Position numbers and translations under genes: made by a program | Source of the DNA: an uncultured Lentisphaeria bacterium | GTDB lineage: Bacteria; Verrucomicrobiota; Lentisphaeria; Victivallales; Victivallaceae | Assembly (NCBI GenBank): GCA_949298665.1 | Contig: CASFXO010000307.1 | Span: 1 to 8,445, forward strand | Reading direction: 5' to 3' | DNA length: 8,445 nucleotides | Shown: positions 1 through 8,085 of the stretch, in pieces | How positions within the stretch are numbered: the stretch's first letter is position 1 | How the letters are laid out: each line of letters starts with the position of its first letter | Notes under the pieces: generated by a model | The model's input: the letters and a program-made list of their open reading frames with translations, nothing else | The model's database searches: none | Told to the model about the DNA's origin: nothing

Positions 1-998
1 GAGACCGCCTGTCCCCGGGCGGCGGCGATCCGGTTGATTAAAATGGTGGCATCGCCGCGATGATCGATGCAGACCGACGTCAGGTGCGGGTGGACGGCAC
101 TGAAAAATTCCGTTTCCACATCACCGACGCCGATGATCGCCACGTCTTCCGGAATGCGCAGGCCGATTTTCTGCAATCCCTGCAGCGCTTCGAGCGCGAT
201 AAGATGAAAGGGACAGAACAGGGCGGTGAAGGAGATTTTTTCCTTCGGGGTCTGCAGCAGGGTCTGATACAGTTCCGATGGCGTCGTGGCCTGAAAACAG
301 GAGCCGGGAACGATCGGCAGCCCGTGCTGGGCCATCCATTCCCGGTAGAGCTGGTAACGGAACGGAAAGACGCCGTACTGCAGATTTACGCAGCCGATGG
401 CCCGGTGTCCGGCCCGATGGAGCACTTCCAGCGCGGTGTGAACCACCGCTTTTTCGTCGTAGTAAAAACAGTTCCGGGCTCCGGTGGTGTCCCGGTAGGT
501 GGTGGAGCCGTAGAAAAAGGCCAGTACGTCCATCTGTTCCAGCGGCTTGCGGTATTCGATGAAGAGTTCGGGCAGTCGGAAAAAGACGATGGCGGCAACC
601 TGCGGATAAATCACCTTCAGATATTTCACATTGCTCAGAAATTCCGTCGTGGAAATCGGCACGATAATGAAGGAGGCGGCTCCGGAAGCCTGCTCGGCGC
701 CGCATAAAAAGGTATTGTATTCGTCATTGGTGCGGTCCAGGGAACTGACGACCAGAATTTTCCTGGCCCGGAGCGGTGGTGCGACGAACGTTCCGCAGCC
801 GGGTTTGAAATAGATCAACCCTTCCCGTTCCAGGGACTGAAGCGCTTCGGTGACGGTGGCCTGGCTGACGCCGTGCAGTTTCCGGATTTTGGTATGAGAG
901 AAAAAGCGGCAGTGCGGCGCGTAATTGCCGGTCCGCAACTGGTCGCGCAGCCATTTTTCCAATGCCTGGCGTTTGGATTGTCCGCTGAGCTGCTCCAT
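1..998 (-). CDS. GntR-type helix / LacI-type sensor transcription regulator (C-terminus cut by window edge)
   Basis: The minus frame is open from ATG at 998 to the left edge (332 residues), so the stop lies outside. Residues 1-65 form a GntR-like winged helix: the recognition segment reads KIRKLHGVSQATVTEALQSL, followed by a wing with REGLIYFKPGCGTFV. From about residue 70 (RKILVVSSLDRT) the protein is a LacI/periplasmic-binding-protein-like sensor; IPEDVAIIGVGD, then HPHLTSVCIDH, are typical of its last third. Only the final few tens of residues should be missing. This GntR-LacI architecture is that of AraR-type sugar-responsive repressors. It is divergent from the polysaccharide operon, so it is the likely local regulator; the ligand is unknown. 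The ATG at 998 has an AGGAG 15 bases upstream, which is long. An in-frame ATG at 1031 would add 11 residues, but it sits only about 10 bases from the predicted transcript start and has no Shine-Dalgarno. Confidence 0.88.
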   Translation of the reverse strand, partial: MEQLSGQSKRQALEKWLRDQLRTGNYAPHCRFFSHTKIRKLHGVSQATVTEALQSLEREGLIYFKPGCGTFVAPPLRARKILVVSSLDRTNDEYNTFLCGAEQASGAASFIIVPISTTEFLSNVKYLKVIYPQVAAIVFFRLPELFIEYRKPLEQMDVLAFFYGSTTYRDTTGARNCFYYDEKAVVHTALEVLHRAGHRAIGCVNLQYGVFPFRYQLYREWMAQHGLPIVPGSCFQATTPSELYQTLLQTPKEKISFTALFCPFHLIALEALQGLQKIGLRIPEDVAIIGVGDVETEFFSAVHPHLTSVCIDHRGDATILINRIAAARGQAV

Positions 999-1038
999 GA
1001 AAGTTGATTTTTTCTCCTGCGATTTCTGCATCTGTATG

Positions 1039-1047
1039 GATATGGTT
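1039..1047 (-). promoter_or_regulatory. Possible operator half-site at the regulator promoter
   Basis: Read on the minus strand, these bases are AACCATATC, identical to the left half of the palindrome at 1220-1233 plus its two preceding bases. It lies at the predicted transcription start of the regulator, the same relative place the other copy has in the operon promoter. The right half is poorly conserved, so it may be a weak autoregulatory site or chance. Confidence 0.25.
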
Positions 1048-1075
1048 AATATAACGAGGGGCTGTTTTTTGTCAA
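1048..1075 (-). promoter_or_regulatory. Predicted sigma-70 promoter of the regulator gene
   Basis: On the minus strand a perfect -35 TTGACA (1075 down to 1070) is followed by a 16-base spacer and a -10 TATATT (1053 down to 1048). A start near 1041 would give a leader of about 43 bases to the ATG at 998. The region is AT-rich, unlike the flanking genes. This is a prediction from consensus match only. Confidence 0.55.
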
Positions 1076-1119
1076 TCTCAAGGCACGGTAAAATAGGAAA
1101 AAACGAGAGGATTCTCAAA

Positions 1120-1133
1120 TCATATCGATATTG
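1120..1133. promoter_or_regulatory. Candidate upstream operator (palindrome 1)
   Basis: TCATATCGATATTG contains a perfect 10-bp palindrome, ATATCGAT plus AT, centred between 1126 and 1127. It lies between the two divergent promoters, about 45 bases from each -35 box. It matches the second palindrome at 11 of 14 positions, and its centre is 100 bp from that site. A central CG in a short palindrome is common for LacI-family operators and also occurs in AraR operators. Assignment to the neighbouring regulator is inferred. Confidence 0.4.
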
Positions 1134-1178
1134 TTTAGTGAAGATATATTGTTTTTTTTGAAATAAAATGACCTTTTC

Positions 1179-1207
1179 TTGACATTTTTATGGAAATATA
1201 CTATACT
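1179..1207 (+). promoter_or_regulatory. Predicted strong sigma-70 promoter of the polysaccharide operon
   Basis: The -35 box is TTGACA (1179-1184), a perfect consensus. A 17-base spacer leads to the -10 box TATACT (1202-1207), five of six consensus bases. Transcription would start near 1214. This is the only good plus-strand promoter seen ahead of five tightly packed genes, so it probably drives them all. Confidence 0.75.
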
Positions 1208-1219
1208 TAAAGCTGGGAA

Positions 1220-1233
1220 CCATATCGATGTGG
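1220..1233. promoter_or_regulatory. Candidate promoter-proximal operator (palindrome 2)
   Basis: CCATATCGATGTGG is a 14-bp palindrome with one mismatched symmetric pair, centred between 1226 and 1227. It falls at roughly +6 to +19 of the predicted operon transcript, where a bound repressor would block initiation or clearance. It shares CATATCGAT with palindrome 1. The regulator encoded next door is the natural candidate to bind it, but this is inference. Confidence 0.45.
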
Positions 1234-1307
1234 TTTTGGCTGATTCAGTTTTTCGCTTCCTGTTGATCAGAAATTTTACCGGCGACAAACAGAAGGAGTT
1301 CCCCGAA

Positions 1308-2113
<806 letters not shown>

Positions 2114-2117
<4 letters not shown>

Positions 2118-5038
2118 AGAAATCTGTTGTATTGACCTGTTTTCTGTGGAGCGTTTCCATCGGCAGCATGATGGGAAATTCGTTTGAAAAACCGGAAGAT
2201 CTTCAGGGGATTTCCGGCAGTGTTTCGATCAGCGATGAACGTTATCGTTTCGGGACGCACTCTCTGAAATGGGAGGCGCGCGACGGGGAGAGCATCCGTA
2301 TTCCCATGGACGGCCGTAAGAACCGTCGCCGGGAATTTTCGTTTCATCTGTACGCCATGAACCCGGATCCGGATGCGGTGCTGGAACTGCGGATCGGCGA
2401 TCCGCCACGCAAAGGCGAATACCGTGTCCGGATACCGCTCCGTTTCCCGTACTGGCAACTGGTGCGTATTTCGCCCTGGGAGGATCTGGAGCGCATCCCG
2501 GTTGCGGCGGCCCGGGACGAAATGGTGATCACCTATCGCGGCCGGGAGCCCCGGACCCTCTATCTGGACGCCTTGCAGTTCACCTCCTCCTGGCAGCGGG
2601 TGCCGAACCTGCTGGTGTCGGGCGCCAATCCGAAGCGTCCGGCCATGCATGGGAAAACCCCCGGGAAAAACCTGTTGGCCGCCGTTCTGCCGCAGGCGGA
2701 AAAATGGCGTCAGGCGCCGCCGCCCACGCCGGAAGAGGCGCAGGCGCTGCGGGAATTGCGACAACGCGCCCGGAGCTGGCTGACGGAATTCGGTCCGGAT
2801 CAGGATCCGCGGCTGAAGGTGGCGCGCGCCGCCGGTATGCTGGAAGAGGCGGAAGAGGCGTGGCGCCGTTATCAGACTCTGGCGATCCATACGGACGACG
2901 GAGGGAATTTCAGGTTTCACTCCGCCCCGGAGCCCCGGGACGGATATGACACGTCGTGGCGCGATCTGGCGACCAGGACACTGCTGCCGCTGTTGTATGC
3001 GGTCAACGTGGAAATGCCCGGCAACCGTTTTTATCGGAATCCCGAGGCGGCGGAGGCGGTGATGCGGCTGGTCGGACTGATGCGGTATCAGGGATTCGCC
3101 TTTGGTGCGGACCACAACTGGCATGTGATTTTCGCATTGCGGGGAATGGGACAGACGTTGTTTCTGATGCAGGACTCTTTGCGGGAAGCGGGGCTGCTGG
3201 AGGATCTGACCTGGGCGCTGCTGTGGTATTCGCGGGTGCTCCACTATGCCGCGATCCCGGAGACGGACGCGACGCCTTCGGCGGACCTGCTGCGGGCGAC
3301 ATTCGTCGAAGCATTGCTGGCTGCGCTGACGCTGCCGGATCATGAGGGCAATGCGGTACTGCATTCGCTGAAACTGATTCTGGACCGGCAGCTGCGGGTG
3401 CGCGGGGGGATCGAAGACTTCATCAAACCGGACGGGTCGGCATTTCATCACGGGCAGGTGGCGCATGGGTTTTACGGGCCGGACGGACTGCACGGGGCGG
3501 CGGTGCTGGCGTATTTGCTCGACGGGACGCCGTATCAGCTCGACGCGGCGTTGCTGCGGGAGCTCCGCCGGGCGCTGCTGACGCTGGATCGTCAGCAGTC
3601 GCACTATGATACGCCGACGGTAACGTCCATTCGCTGGCCGTTTCTCGGCGGCATGGCCAAACCGCTGGTTTCCGCGCTGGCGTATTGGGTGCTGATGCAT
3701 CCGGAGGATGCGGAGGCGGGAGCGGTTTTCCGGCGCCTCTACCGTCCGGAAGCGCTGGTGACGGAGTATCGCCGCCGCACCAGTTACCAGAATGTCGCCG
3801 GCGAGGGGCAGATCACCGGCGCGGCGGCCCGCCTGACCCGGGAACTGACACCGGCGAAGCCGCCGGAAGGCTGCTTCCATTATCCGTATTCCGCGTTGCT
3901 GATCCATCGCCGGGACGACTGGATGGCGGTTATCCGCGGCTTCAGCAGATACGCCTGGGATTTTGAGGTCGGCAGCCGGAAGAAGGGGGGGTATGAGAAC
4001 CGTTACGGGCGGTTTCTGAGTCATGGACGCTTGCAGCTGTTCGCTCCCGGAAAGAACGCGGCGGAGAGCGGACTGGTGGATTCCGGCTGGGATTTCTGTC
4101 ATCACCCCGGTACTACGGCGCTGGTGATGCCGGTGGAAGAACTGGAACTTCCGGATCGGCGGCCGGTGGTCTACGGCCGCAGTTTTTCCACGGAAACGCT
4201 GGTCGGCGGCGGGACGATCGATGGTCGGGACGGGGTATACGGTTTTTCGCTCCGGGATACGCTCCTGCCGGAATTCCGGGCATTCAAGAGTTATCATCTG
4301 GGCGGGGGAACCATCGTATGTCTGGGGAGCGGCATCCGCAACCCTTATGCGGACTATGAGACGGACACCACCCTGTTCCAGAATTTTCTGGGCGAAACCG
4401 CGACGCCCGGGGCGATTCCACGGAAAAAGGTGGCGGGGGGAGAATGGTTGACCGACAGCCGGGGAATCCTCTATTATCTGCCGGAAGGACAGGACCTGCA
4501 GGTGCATTACGGGATGCAGCGGGGACCGGATGAACGCGGTGGCGAAATCCGGCAGGGCCTGTACGAGAAGGCGTGGCTGCGGCACGGCCGGGCTCCGGAA
4601 GCGGCGGAATACGAATATGCCGTGTTCATGGCGCCGGAACCGGAACAGAGCATGCGCGCGCCGCATTACCGGGTGCTGCGGAAGGACCACCGGGCGCATG
4701 TGGTGTATTTTCCGGAAGAGCGGCTGTATTCGGCGGTGGTGGCCGCGCCGGATGCGGAACTGCCGGAGGAATTGCCGGTGGCGTCGCTTTCCGTGCCGGC
4801 CTTGCTGCTTTGTCGCGAGGAGCCGTCCGGCGGGTGGCTGATCAGCGTGACCGACCCGGATTTCGGCTGGGAGGGTGATTTGTGGGAAATGCCGCCGCTG
4901 ATGCCGGAATCCCGGACGATCCGGGCGCGGTTGCGCGGGAACTGGAAATCGGCTTCGGAAGGGGCGTGGCTTTCCGGAACGGAATTACAATGGCGGAGTG
5001 TCCCCGGAGAAAGCCGGGAAATACGCATTCGAAAATAA
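2114..5038 (+). CDS. Polysaccharide lyase family 8, chondroitin sulfate ABC lyase-like
   Basis: Predicted to cleave uronic-acid-containing polysaccharides by beta-elimination; glycosaminoglycans such as chondroitin or dermatan sulfate are the family substrates. It has 974 residues, against about 1,000 for Proteus vulgaris chondroitinase ABC I. Residues 1 to about 21 are a signal peptide. Residues 23-160 resemble the ABC-lyase N-terminal beta-sandwich ([19 protein letters not shown]). Residues from about 190 to 560 fit the alpha-toroid, and the rest fits the beta-sandwich domains. All four PL8 catalytic positions have counterparts: H446 and Y454 in [17 protein letters not shown]507 in SIRWPFLGG, and E618 in WDFEVG just before [11 protein letters not shown], which parallels the Proteus [24 protein letters not shown] and YRVLRKD near the C-terminus also parallel the Proteus enzyme. 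The start overlaps the previous stop and lacks a good Shine-Dalgarno, so it is probably translationally coupled. The family is secure; the exact substrate is not, since PL8 also includes hyaluronate and xanthan lyases. Confidence 0.92.
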
Positions 5039-5047
5039 GGAGTCCCG

Positions 5048-6292
5048 ATGAACAACGATGATAAAATTCTGCGGGAACTGGCCTCGGCCTGCGCCGAAGC
5101 CGCCGCCGCGCCGTGCAATGAGGAGCGCCGCATCAGCTGGCGTCGGGTCAATGATCTGGAGCGACACGTCAAGCCCATGCTCTGGATCAACGAGGAGCCG
5201 TGGGAGGAATTGAATGCGGACGGATCACTGACGCTCCGGTGCCGTGATCCTTATCTGCGGCAGGTGGAAGAGGAACTGCGCCGGACGCTGTACCGGTGGC
5301 GGCATTTTCCGGGCGATCTGATCGTGGATGGGGTGATCGGGGTGATGCCGGTAACCAATTATGATGAATTCTGCGGCATGAGTATTCAGGAACAGACCAT
5401 CGCGCATGATCCGCGCGGGGGGATTGTTTCCCATCACTACGATACCCAGTTTCACACGCTGGACGACGTGGAAAAGATCCGGATGATCACCATCCGGTAT
5501 GACCGGGAGGAGACGGAGCGCCGTCTGCAACTGCTGCGGGAGGCCGTCGGCGACATCATGCCGGTGGAATTGCGCAAATACGGGTTTCTGCATTTCTCCC
5601 CCTGGGACAAGATTGCGATGTGGTACAATCCGATGGAGCTGCTGATGGACCTGGTGCTCAAGAGCGACCTGATGCACGCGATTGTCGGGCGTTATACGGC
5701 GGCGATGCTGCATCAGCTGGACCAGCTGGATGCGTTGAATCTGCTGGGGCGGACCGACAACAACCAGCGGATCGGCTCCGGCGGGCTGGGGTTCGTCAGC
5801 GATCTGCCCGGGCCGGATTATGATCCGGAGCATATTCATCCGATCAACCAGTGGGGGAACGCCATGCCGCAGATTTTCAGCGATGTGTCGCCGGAAATGC
5901 ATGAGGAATTCGCCCTGCAGTACGACCGGCGGTGGCTGGAACGGTTCGGACTGAGTTACTACGGGTGCTGTGAGCCGCTGCACCGGAAGCTCGGCATTTT
6001 GAAGTCGGTCCGGAATCTGCGGAAAATTTCCGTCAGTCCCTGGGCCGATCTGGAAAAAATGGTCGAAGGCACGCAGGGCCGCTATGTGCTTTCCGTCAAG
6101 CCGTCGCCGGCGTTTCTGGCGGAGGACCGCTGGCGCCCGGAAGCGGTCCGGCAGGACATCCGACACAAACTTGAGCTCATCGGGGATCTGCCCTGTGAGT
6201 TCATTCTCAAGGACATCAGCACCTGCCGGGAACAGCCGGAACGGATTGCCGAATATTTGCAGATCATCCGCGAGGAGGTGGAAAAATGTTGA
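5048..6292 (+). CDS. URO-D superfamily (uroporphyrinogen decarboxylase/methyltransferase-like) protein of unknown function
   Basis: The protein has 414 residues and no signal peptide or membrane segment, so it is probably cytoplasmic. I recognise it as a URO-D-like barrel protein from recurring features: WINEEPWEELN near residue 46, RDPYLRQVEEELRRTLYRW, the FSPWDKIAMW segment, DNNQRIGSGG, INQWGNAMPQIFSDVSPEMH, and YYGCCEPLH (residues 304-312) with adjacent Cys307-Cys308. The family is related to uroporphyrinogen decarboxylase and to corrinoid methyltransferases such as MtaA, whose zinc is held by Cys and His. The CC pair plus H312 could be a metal or active site, but this is inference. True haem synthesis is unlikely given the length, divergence and context. 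AAGGAG (5037-5042) overlaps the lyase stop and lies five bases before the ATG. No corrinoid protein is encoded nearby. It may modify an imported sugar or cofactor; the function is unknown. Confidence 0.72.
   Translation: MNNDDKILRELASACAEAAAAPCNEERRISWRRVNDLERHVKPMLWINEEPWEELNADGSLTLRCRDPYLRQVEEELRRTLYRWRHFPGDLIVDGVIGVMPVTNYDEFCGMSIQEQTIAHDPRGGIVSHHYDTQFHTLDDVEKIRMITIRYDREETERRLQLLREAVGDIMPVELRKYGFLHFSPWDKIAMWYNPMELLMDLVLKSDLMHAIVGRYTAAMLHQLDQLDALNLLGRTDNNQRIGSGGLGFVSDLPGPDYDPEHIHPINQWGNAMPQIFSDVSPEMHEEFALQYDRRWLERFGLSYYGCCEPLHRKLGILKSVRNLRKISVSPWADLEKMVEGTQGRYVLSVKPSPAFLAEDRWRPEAVRQDIRHKLELIGDLPCEFILKDISTCREQPERIAEYLQIIREEVEKC
6273..6280 (+). promoter_or_regulatory. Strong internal ribosome binding site for the DUF1961 gene
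   Basis: AGGAGGTG lies inside the end of the upstream gene, five bases before ATG 6286 and eleven before the in-frame ATG 6292. It is an extended match to the 16S rRNA 3' end. It is the strongest Shine-Dalgarno inside the operon and supports independent, high initiation here. Confidence 0.7.
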
Positions 6293-7128
6293 TGGCGACC
6301 ACACTTTTGAGTATGGGATTGATGTTGACGGCGGCTGCGGCGGACTTTGCCGCGCCCGCACCGCTTCTCACCATGGAAGAATTGAAGGCCTACCGGAAGG
6401 AGCATCTGCACACGTTGGCCACCGTCAATGCGCAGGGCGAGCGGGAGTGGGCGAAAACGGATCCGCTGCCGCCTTTGCCGGAACGTTCGGACCGGGTGCT
6501 GTATACGGACCGGTTCACTTCGCTGAAGAACTGGCATCACGAGGGGACGGGGCGTCTGACGCTGGAGCCGGGGGGGATTCTCCAGCTCAACTGCATCGGC
6601 TCCCAGCAGGGGGCGGCGGGCTGCATGGCGTTCTGCCGGACCGATTTTCCGGACGACATCTGCATCGAATATGAATTTCAGGCGCTGACGACCCGGGGGC
6701 TGCTGATTACGTTCATTGCCGCGGCCGGGCGGCGCGGAGAGGATATGATCCTGGACCTGCCGCCGCGCAGCGGGGTTTTCCCGGACTACATCTACAGCGA
6801 ATATCTGCGCTGTTATCACTTGAGCGTCAGCCGTTACGACGATGACGGCGTGCATACCGGGACGAGCAACTGGCGGCGCAACCCGGGATTTTTCCTGATG
6901 GCCGGTCAGGAGGACCTGTGCAAAAAGCCCCGGACCTGGTATCGGATGGCCATTTATAAAAAAGGGCCGCTGTTGCTGTTGACCGTGGACGGCAAGCCGG
7001 CCGGCGGTTTTCTGGATCCGCAGACCATTCCGGAAGAGATTCCCCGGGCCGGGAAGATCGGATTCCGGGCCATCGGCCGCGACGTGGTGATTCAAATCCG
7101 CAACCTGAAAGTGACCGCACTGCAATGA
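6286..7128 (+). CDS. Exported DUF1961 (YesU-like) family protein
   Basis: The protein has 280 residues. The N-terminus is hydrophobic and ends TAAAAD, a signal peptide with likely cleavage near residue 19. Residues 71 to the end resemble DUF1961, the family of Bacillus subtilis YesU: VLYTDRFTSLKNWHHEG, FPDDICIEYEFQAL, TRGLLITFIAAAGRRGEDM, YHLSVSRYDDD, RRNPGFFLMAGQED and GKIGFRAIGRDVVIQIRNLKV. As known from the family, the fold is a concanavalin/galectin-like beta-sandwich with no proven activity; carbohydrate binding or processing is the natural guess. The ATG at 6286 overlaps the upstream stop by seven bases. ATG 6292 is an equally possible start that shortens the signal peptide by two residues. 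The next gene starts inside its stop (ATGA at 7125-7128). In B. subtilis yesU sits beside the CE12 esterase gene yesT, the same pairing as here. Confidence 0.8.
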   Translation: MLMATTLLSMGLMLTAAAADFAAPAPLLTMEELKAYRKEHLHTLATVNAQGEREWAKTDPLPPLPERSDRVLYTDRFTSLKNWHHEGTGRLTLEPGGILQLNCIGSQQGAAGCMAFCRTDFPDDICIEYEFQALTTRGLLITFIAAAGRRGEDMILDLPPRSGVFPDYIYSEYLRCYHLSVSRYDDDGVHTGTSNWRRNPGFFLMAGQEDLCKKPRTWYRMAIYKKGPLLLLTVDGKPAGGFLDPQTIPEEIPRAGKIGFRAIGRDVVIQIRNLKVTALQ

Positions 7129-7880
7129 AACGACTGCTGATTCCGATACTGCTGGCAGGCGCCTCCGCCCTGTCGGCGGCGCCTTCGATCTGGATTCTGG
7201 GAGATTCCACCACGGCGCGTTACAATGGAAAATATCTGCCGCGCGCCGGCTGGGGCGTCGGGCTGGAACAATGGGTCAAACCCGATGTCCGGGTGGAAAA
7301 TTACGGTCGCGGAGGCCGCAGTACCAGAAGTTATCTGGACGAAGGGCATTTTGCGCTGGTGCTGCGGCGCGCCCGGAAAGGGGATTTTGCCTTTATTCAG
7401 TTCGGGCACAATGACGGCAAAAAGGACATTGCCCGGCTCTACGCGCCCGCGGACGGCGCCTATCGCGACAATCTCCGATTGATGGTGACCCGGCTTCAGG
7501 AAAAGGGGATTCATCCGATCATCGTCACGCCGGTCTCCCGGTGTTCCTTCCGGGACGGTAAGATCTACAACTCGCTGCGTGACTATCCCGAAGCGGCCCG
7601 GGCGGTGGCGGCGGAACTGCGGGTACCGCTGGTCGATCTGAACGCGATCAGCATGGAGAAACTGGCCGCAATGGGGGAGGAAAAGGCGCTCAAGCTGTAC
7701 ATGGTTCTGGCGCGCGGCGAACACCCCAATTACCCCGATGGCTTGAATGACCGCACGCATTTCCGGGATTCCGGAGCAGTGGTGGTTGCCTCCTGGGTGG
7801 TCGCGGCCTGCCGGGCACAGAAACTGCCGGTCGCGGAACTCTTTTCGGAACAGAGCGCCCCGGCTCCTTCGGCGCCGTGA
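7125..7880 (+). CDS. Exported SGNH acetylesterase, rhamnogalacturonan acetylesterase-like (CE12)
   Basis: Predicted to remove O-acetyl groups from a polysaccharide or its oligosaccharides outside the cytoplasm. It has 251 residues. Residues 1-19 form a signal peptide ending ALSAAP. The SGNH blocks are all present: GDSTT with nucleophile Ser28, GRGGRSTRS with Gly63, GHND with Asn96, and DRTH with Asp209 and His212. The GDSTT/GRGG/GHND/D-x-x-H set with the YLPRAGWGVGL segment is typical of family CE12, which includes rhamnogalacturonan acetylesterase and B. subtilis YesT/RhgT. The ATG overlaps the upstream stop, and no Shine-Dalgarno is visible upstream, so expression probably depends on coupled re-initiation. 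As last gene of the operon next to a PL8 lyase, it may act on an acetylated uronate polymer rather than pectin. The fold is secure, the substrate inferred. An alanine/proline-rich tail ends the protein. Confidence 0.9.
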   Translation: MKRLLIPILLAGASALSAAPSIWILGDSTTARYNGKYLPRAGWGVGLEQWVKPDVRVENYGRGGRSTRSYLDEGHFALVLRRARKGDFAFIQFGHNDGKKDIARLYAPADGAYRDNLRLMVTRLQEKGIHPIIVTPVSRCSFRDGKIYNSLRDYPEAARAVAAELRVPLVDLNAISMEKLAAMGEEKALKLYMVLARGEHPNYPDGLNDRTHFRDSGAVVVASWVVAACRAQKLPVAELFSEQSAPAPSAP

Positions 7881-8085
7881 GGTGAAGAAGGCCTGTGGAA
7901 AACCGCCGTGGCGGGGCCGGAGCGCTGGTTCGCGCCGGGCGTTTTCCGCACCGTCCGTTGTCTTCCGTCGGCAGTAGTGCCGCCGGAAGCTTCACGGCAC
8001 CGGGGACGGAACGCCCCGCCCGGCAGACGCCCGCCTCCCGTGGCAAAACAGGCGCCGCCGCGCCGCCGCGTTCCGAGGGGCGCGT
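7881..8085. other. Convergent intergenic spacer
   Basis: This is the spacer between the operon end and the end of murE. It is very GC-rich, with a GCC/GCG-rich tract near 8051-8070 and the hairpins noted separately. I see no convincing gene; the short open frames here lack start signals and recognisable motifs. Confidence 0.6.
7962..7989. terminator. GC-rich hairpin in the convergent spacer, possible bidirectional terminator
   Basis: Bases 7962-7973 pair with 7978-7989 around a GTAG loop: 11 base pairs with one T-C mismatch. It sits about 80 bases after the last operon stop and about 100 bases after the murE stop. There is no clear T-tract on either side, so it is not a classical intrinsic terminator. 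A second small hairpin pairs 8001-8005 with 8014-8018. Confidence 0.4.

Larger units (their letters stand above)
999..1307. other. AT-rich divergent intergenic control region
   Basis: This 309-base stretch separates the divergent regulator and operon. It is visibly AT-rich, with several T and A runs, in a window that is otherwise GC-rich. It carries the two predicted promoters, two ATCGAT-centred palindromes and a leader of roughly 94 bases before the first operon gene. I see no small gene, RNA gene or riboswitch-like architecture. A weak 6-bp stem pairing 1240-1245 with 1265-1270 is the only leader structure noticed. Confidence 0.7.

Noticed and set aside
60..707. Plus-strand open frame of 215 residues at the left edge
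   Set aside because: It overlaps the regulator read on the minus strand, which shows clear GntR and LacI features; the plus frame shows none.
1240..1270. Leader hairpin as a riboswitch or attenuator
   Set aside because: Only a 6-bp stem with a 19-base loop was found, with no terminator-like partner or known riboswitch core.
1179..1307. N-terminal extension of the prepilin-like gene from a TTG at 1179
   Set aside because: The TTG is part of the -35 box, the extension precedes the predicted transcript start, and ATG 1308 has a well-placed AAGGAG just before the prepilin leader.
3985..3991. Run of seven G inside the lyase gene as a possible phase-variable tract
   Set aside because: The frame continues intact with conserved motifs on both sides, and a run of this length is unremarkable in GC-rich DNA.
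5225..6361. Minus-strand open frame of 378 residues opposite the URO-D-like gene
   Set aside because: Its composition is that of an antisense shadow, and the plus-strand gene has a ribosome site, operon fit and family motifs.
6082..7125. Minus-strand open frame of 347 residues opposite the DUF1961 gene
   Set aside because: It is antisense to a gene with a signal peptide and family match, and no protein features were seen in it.
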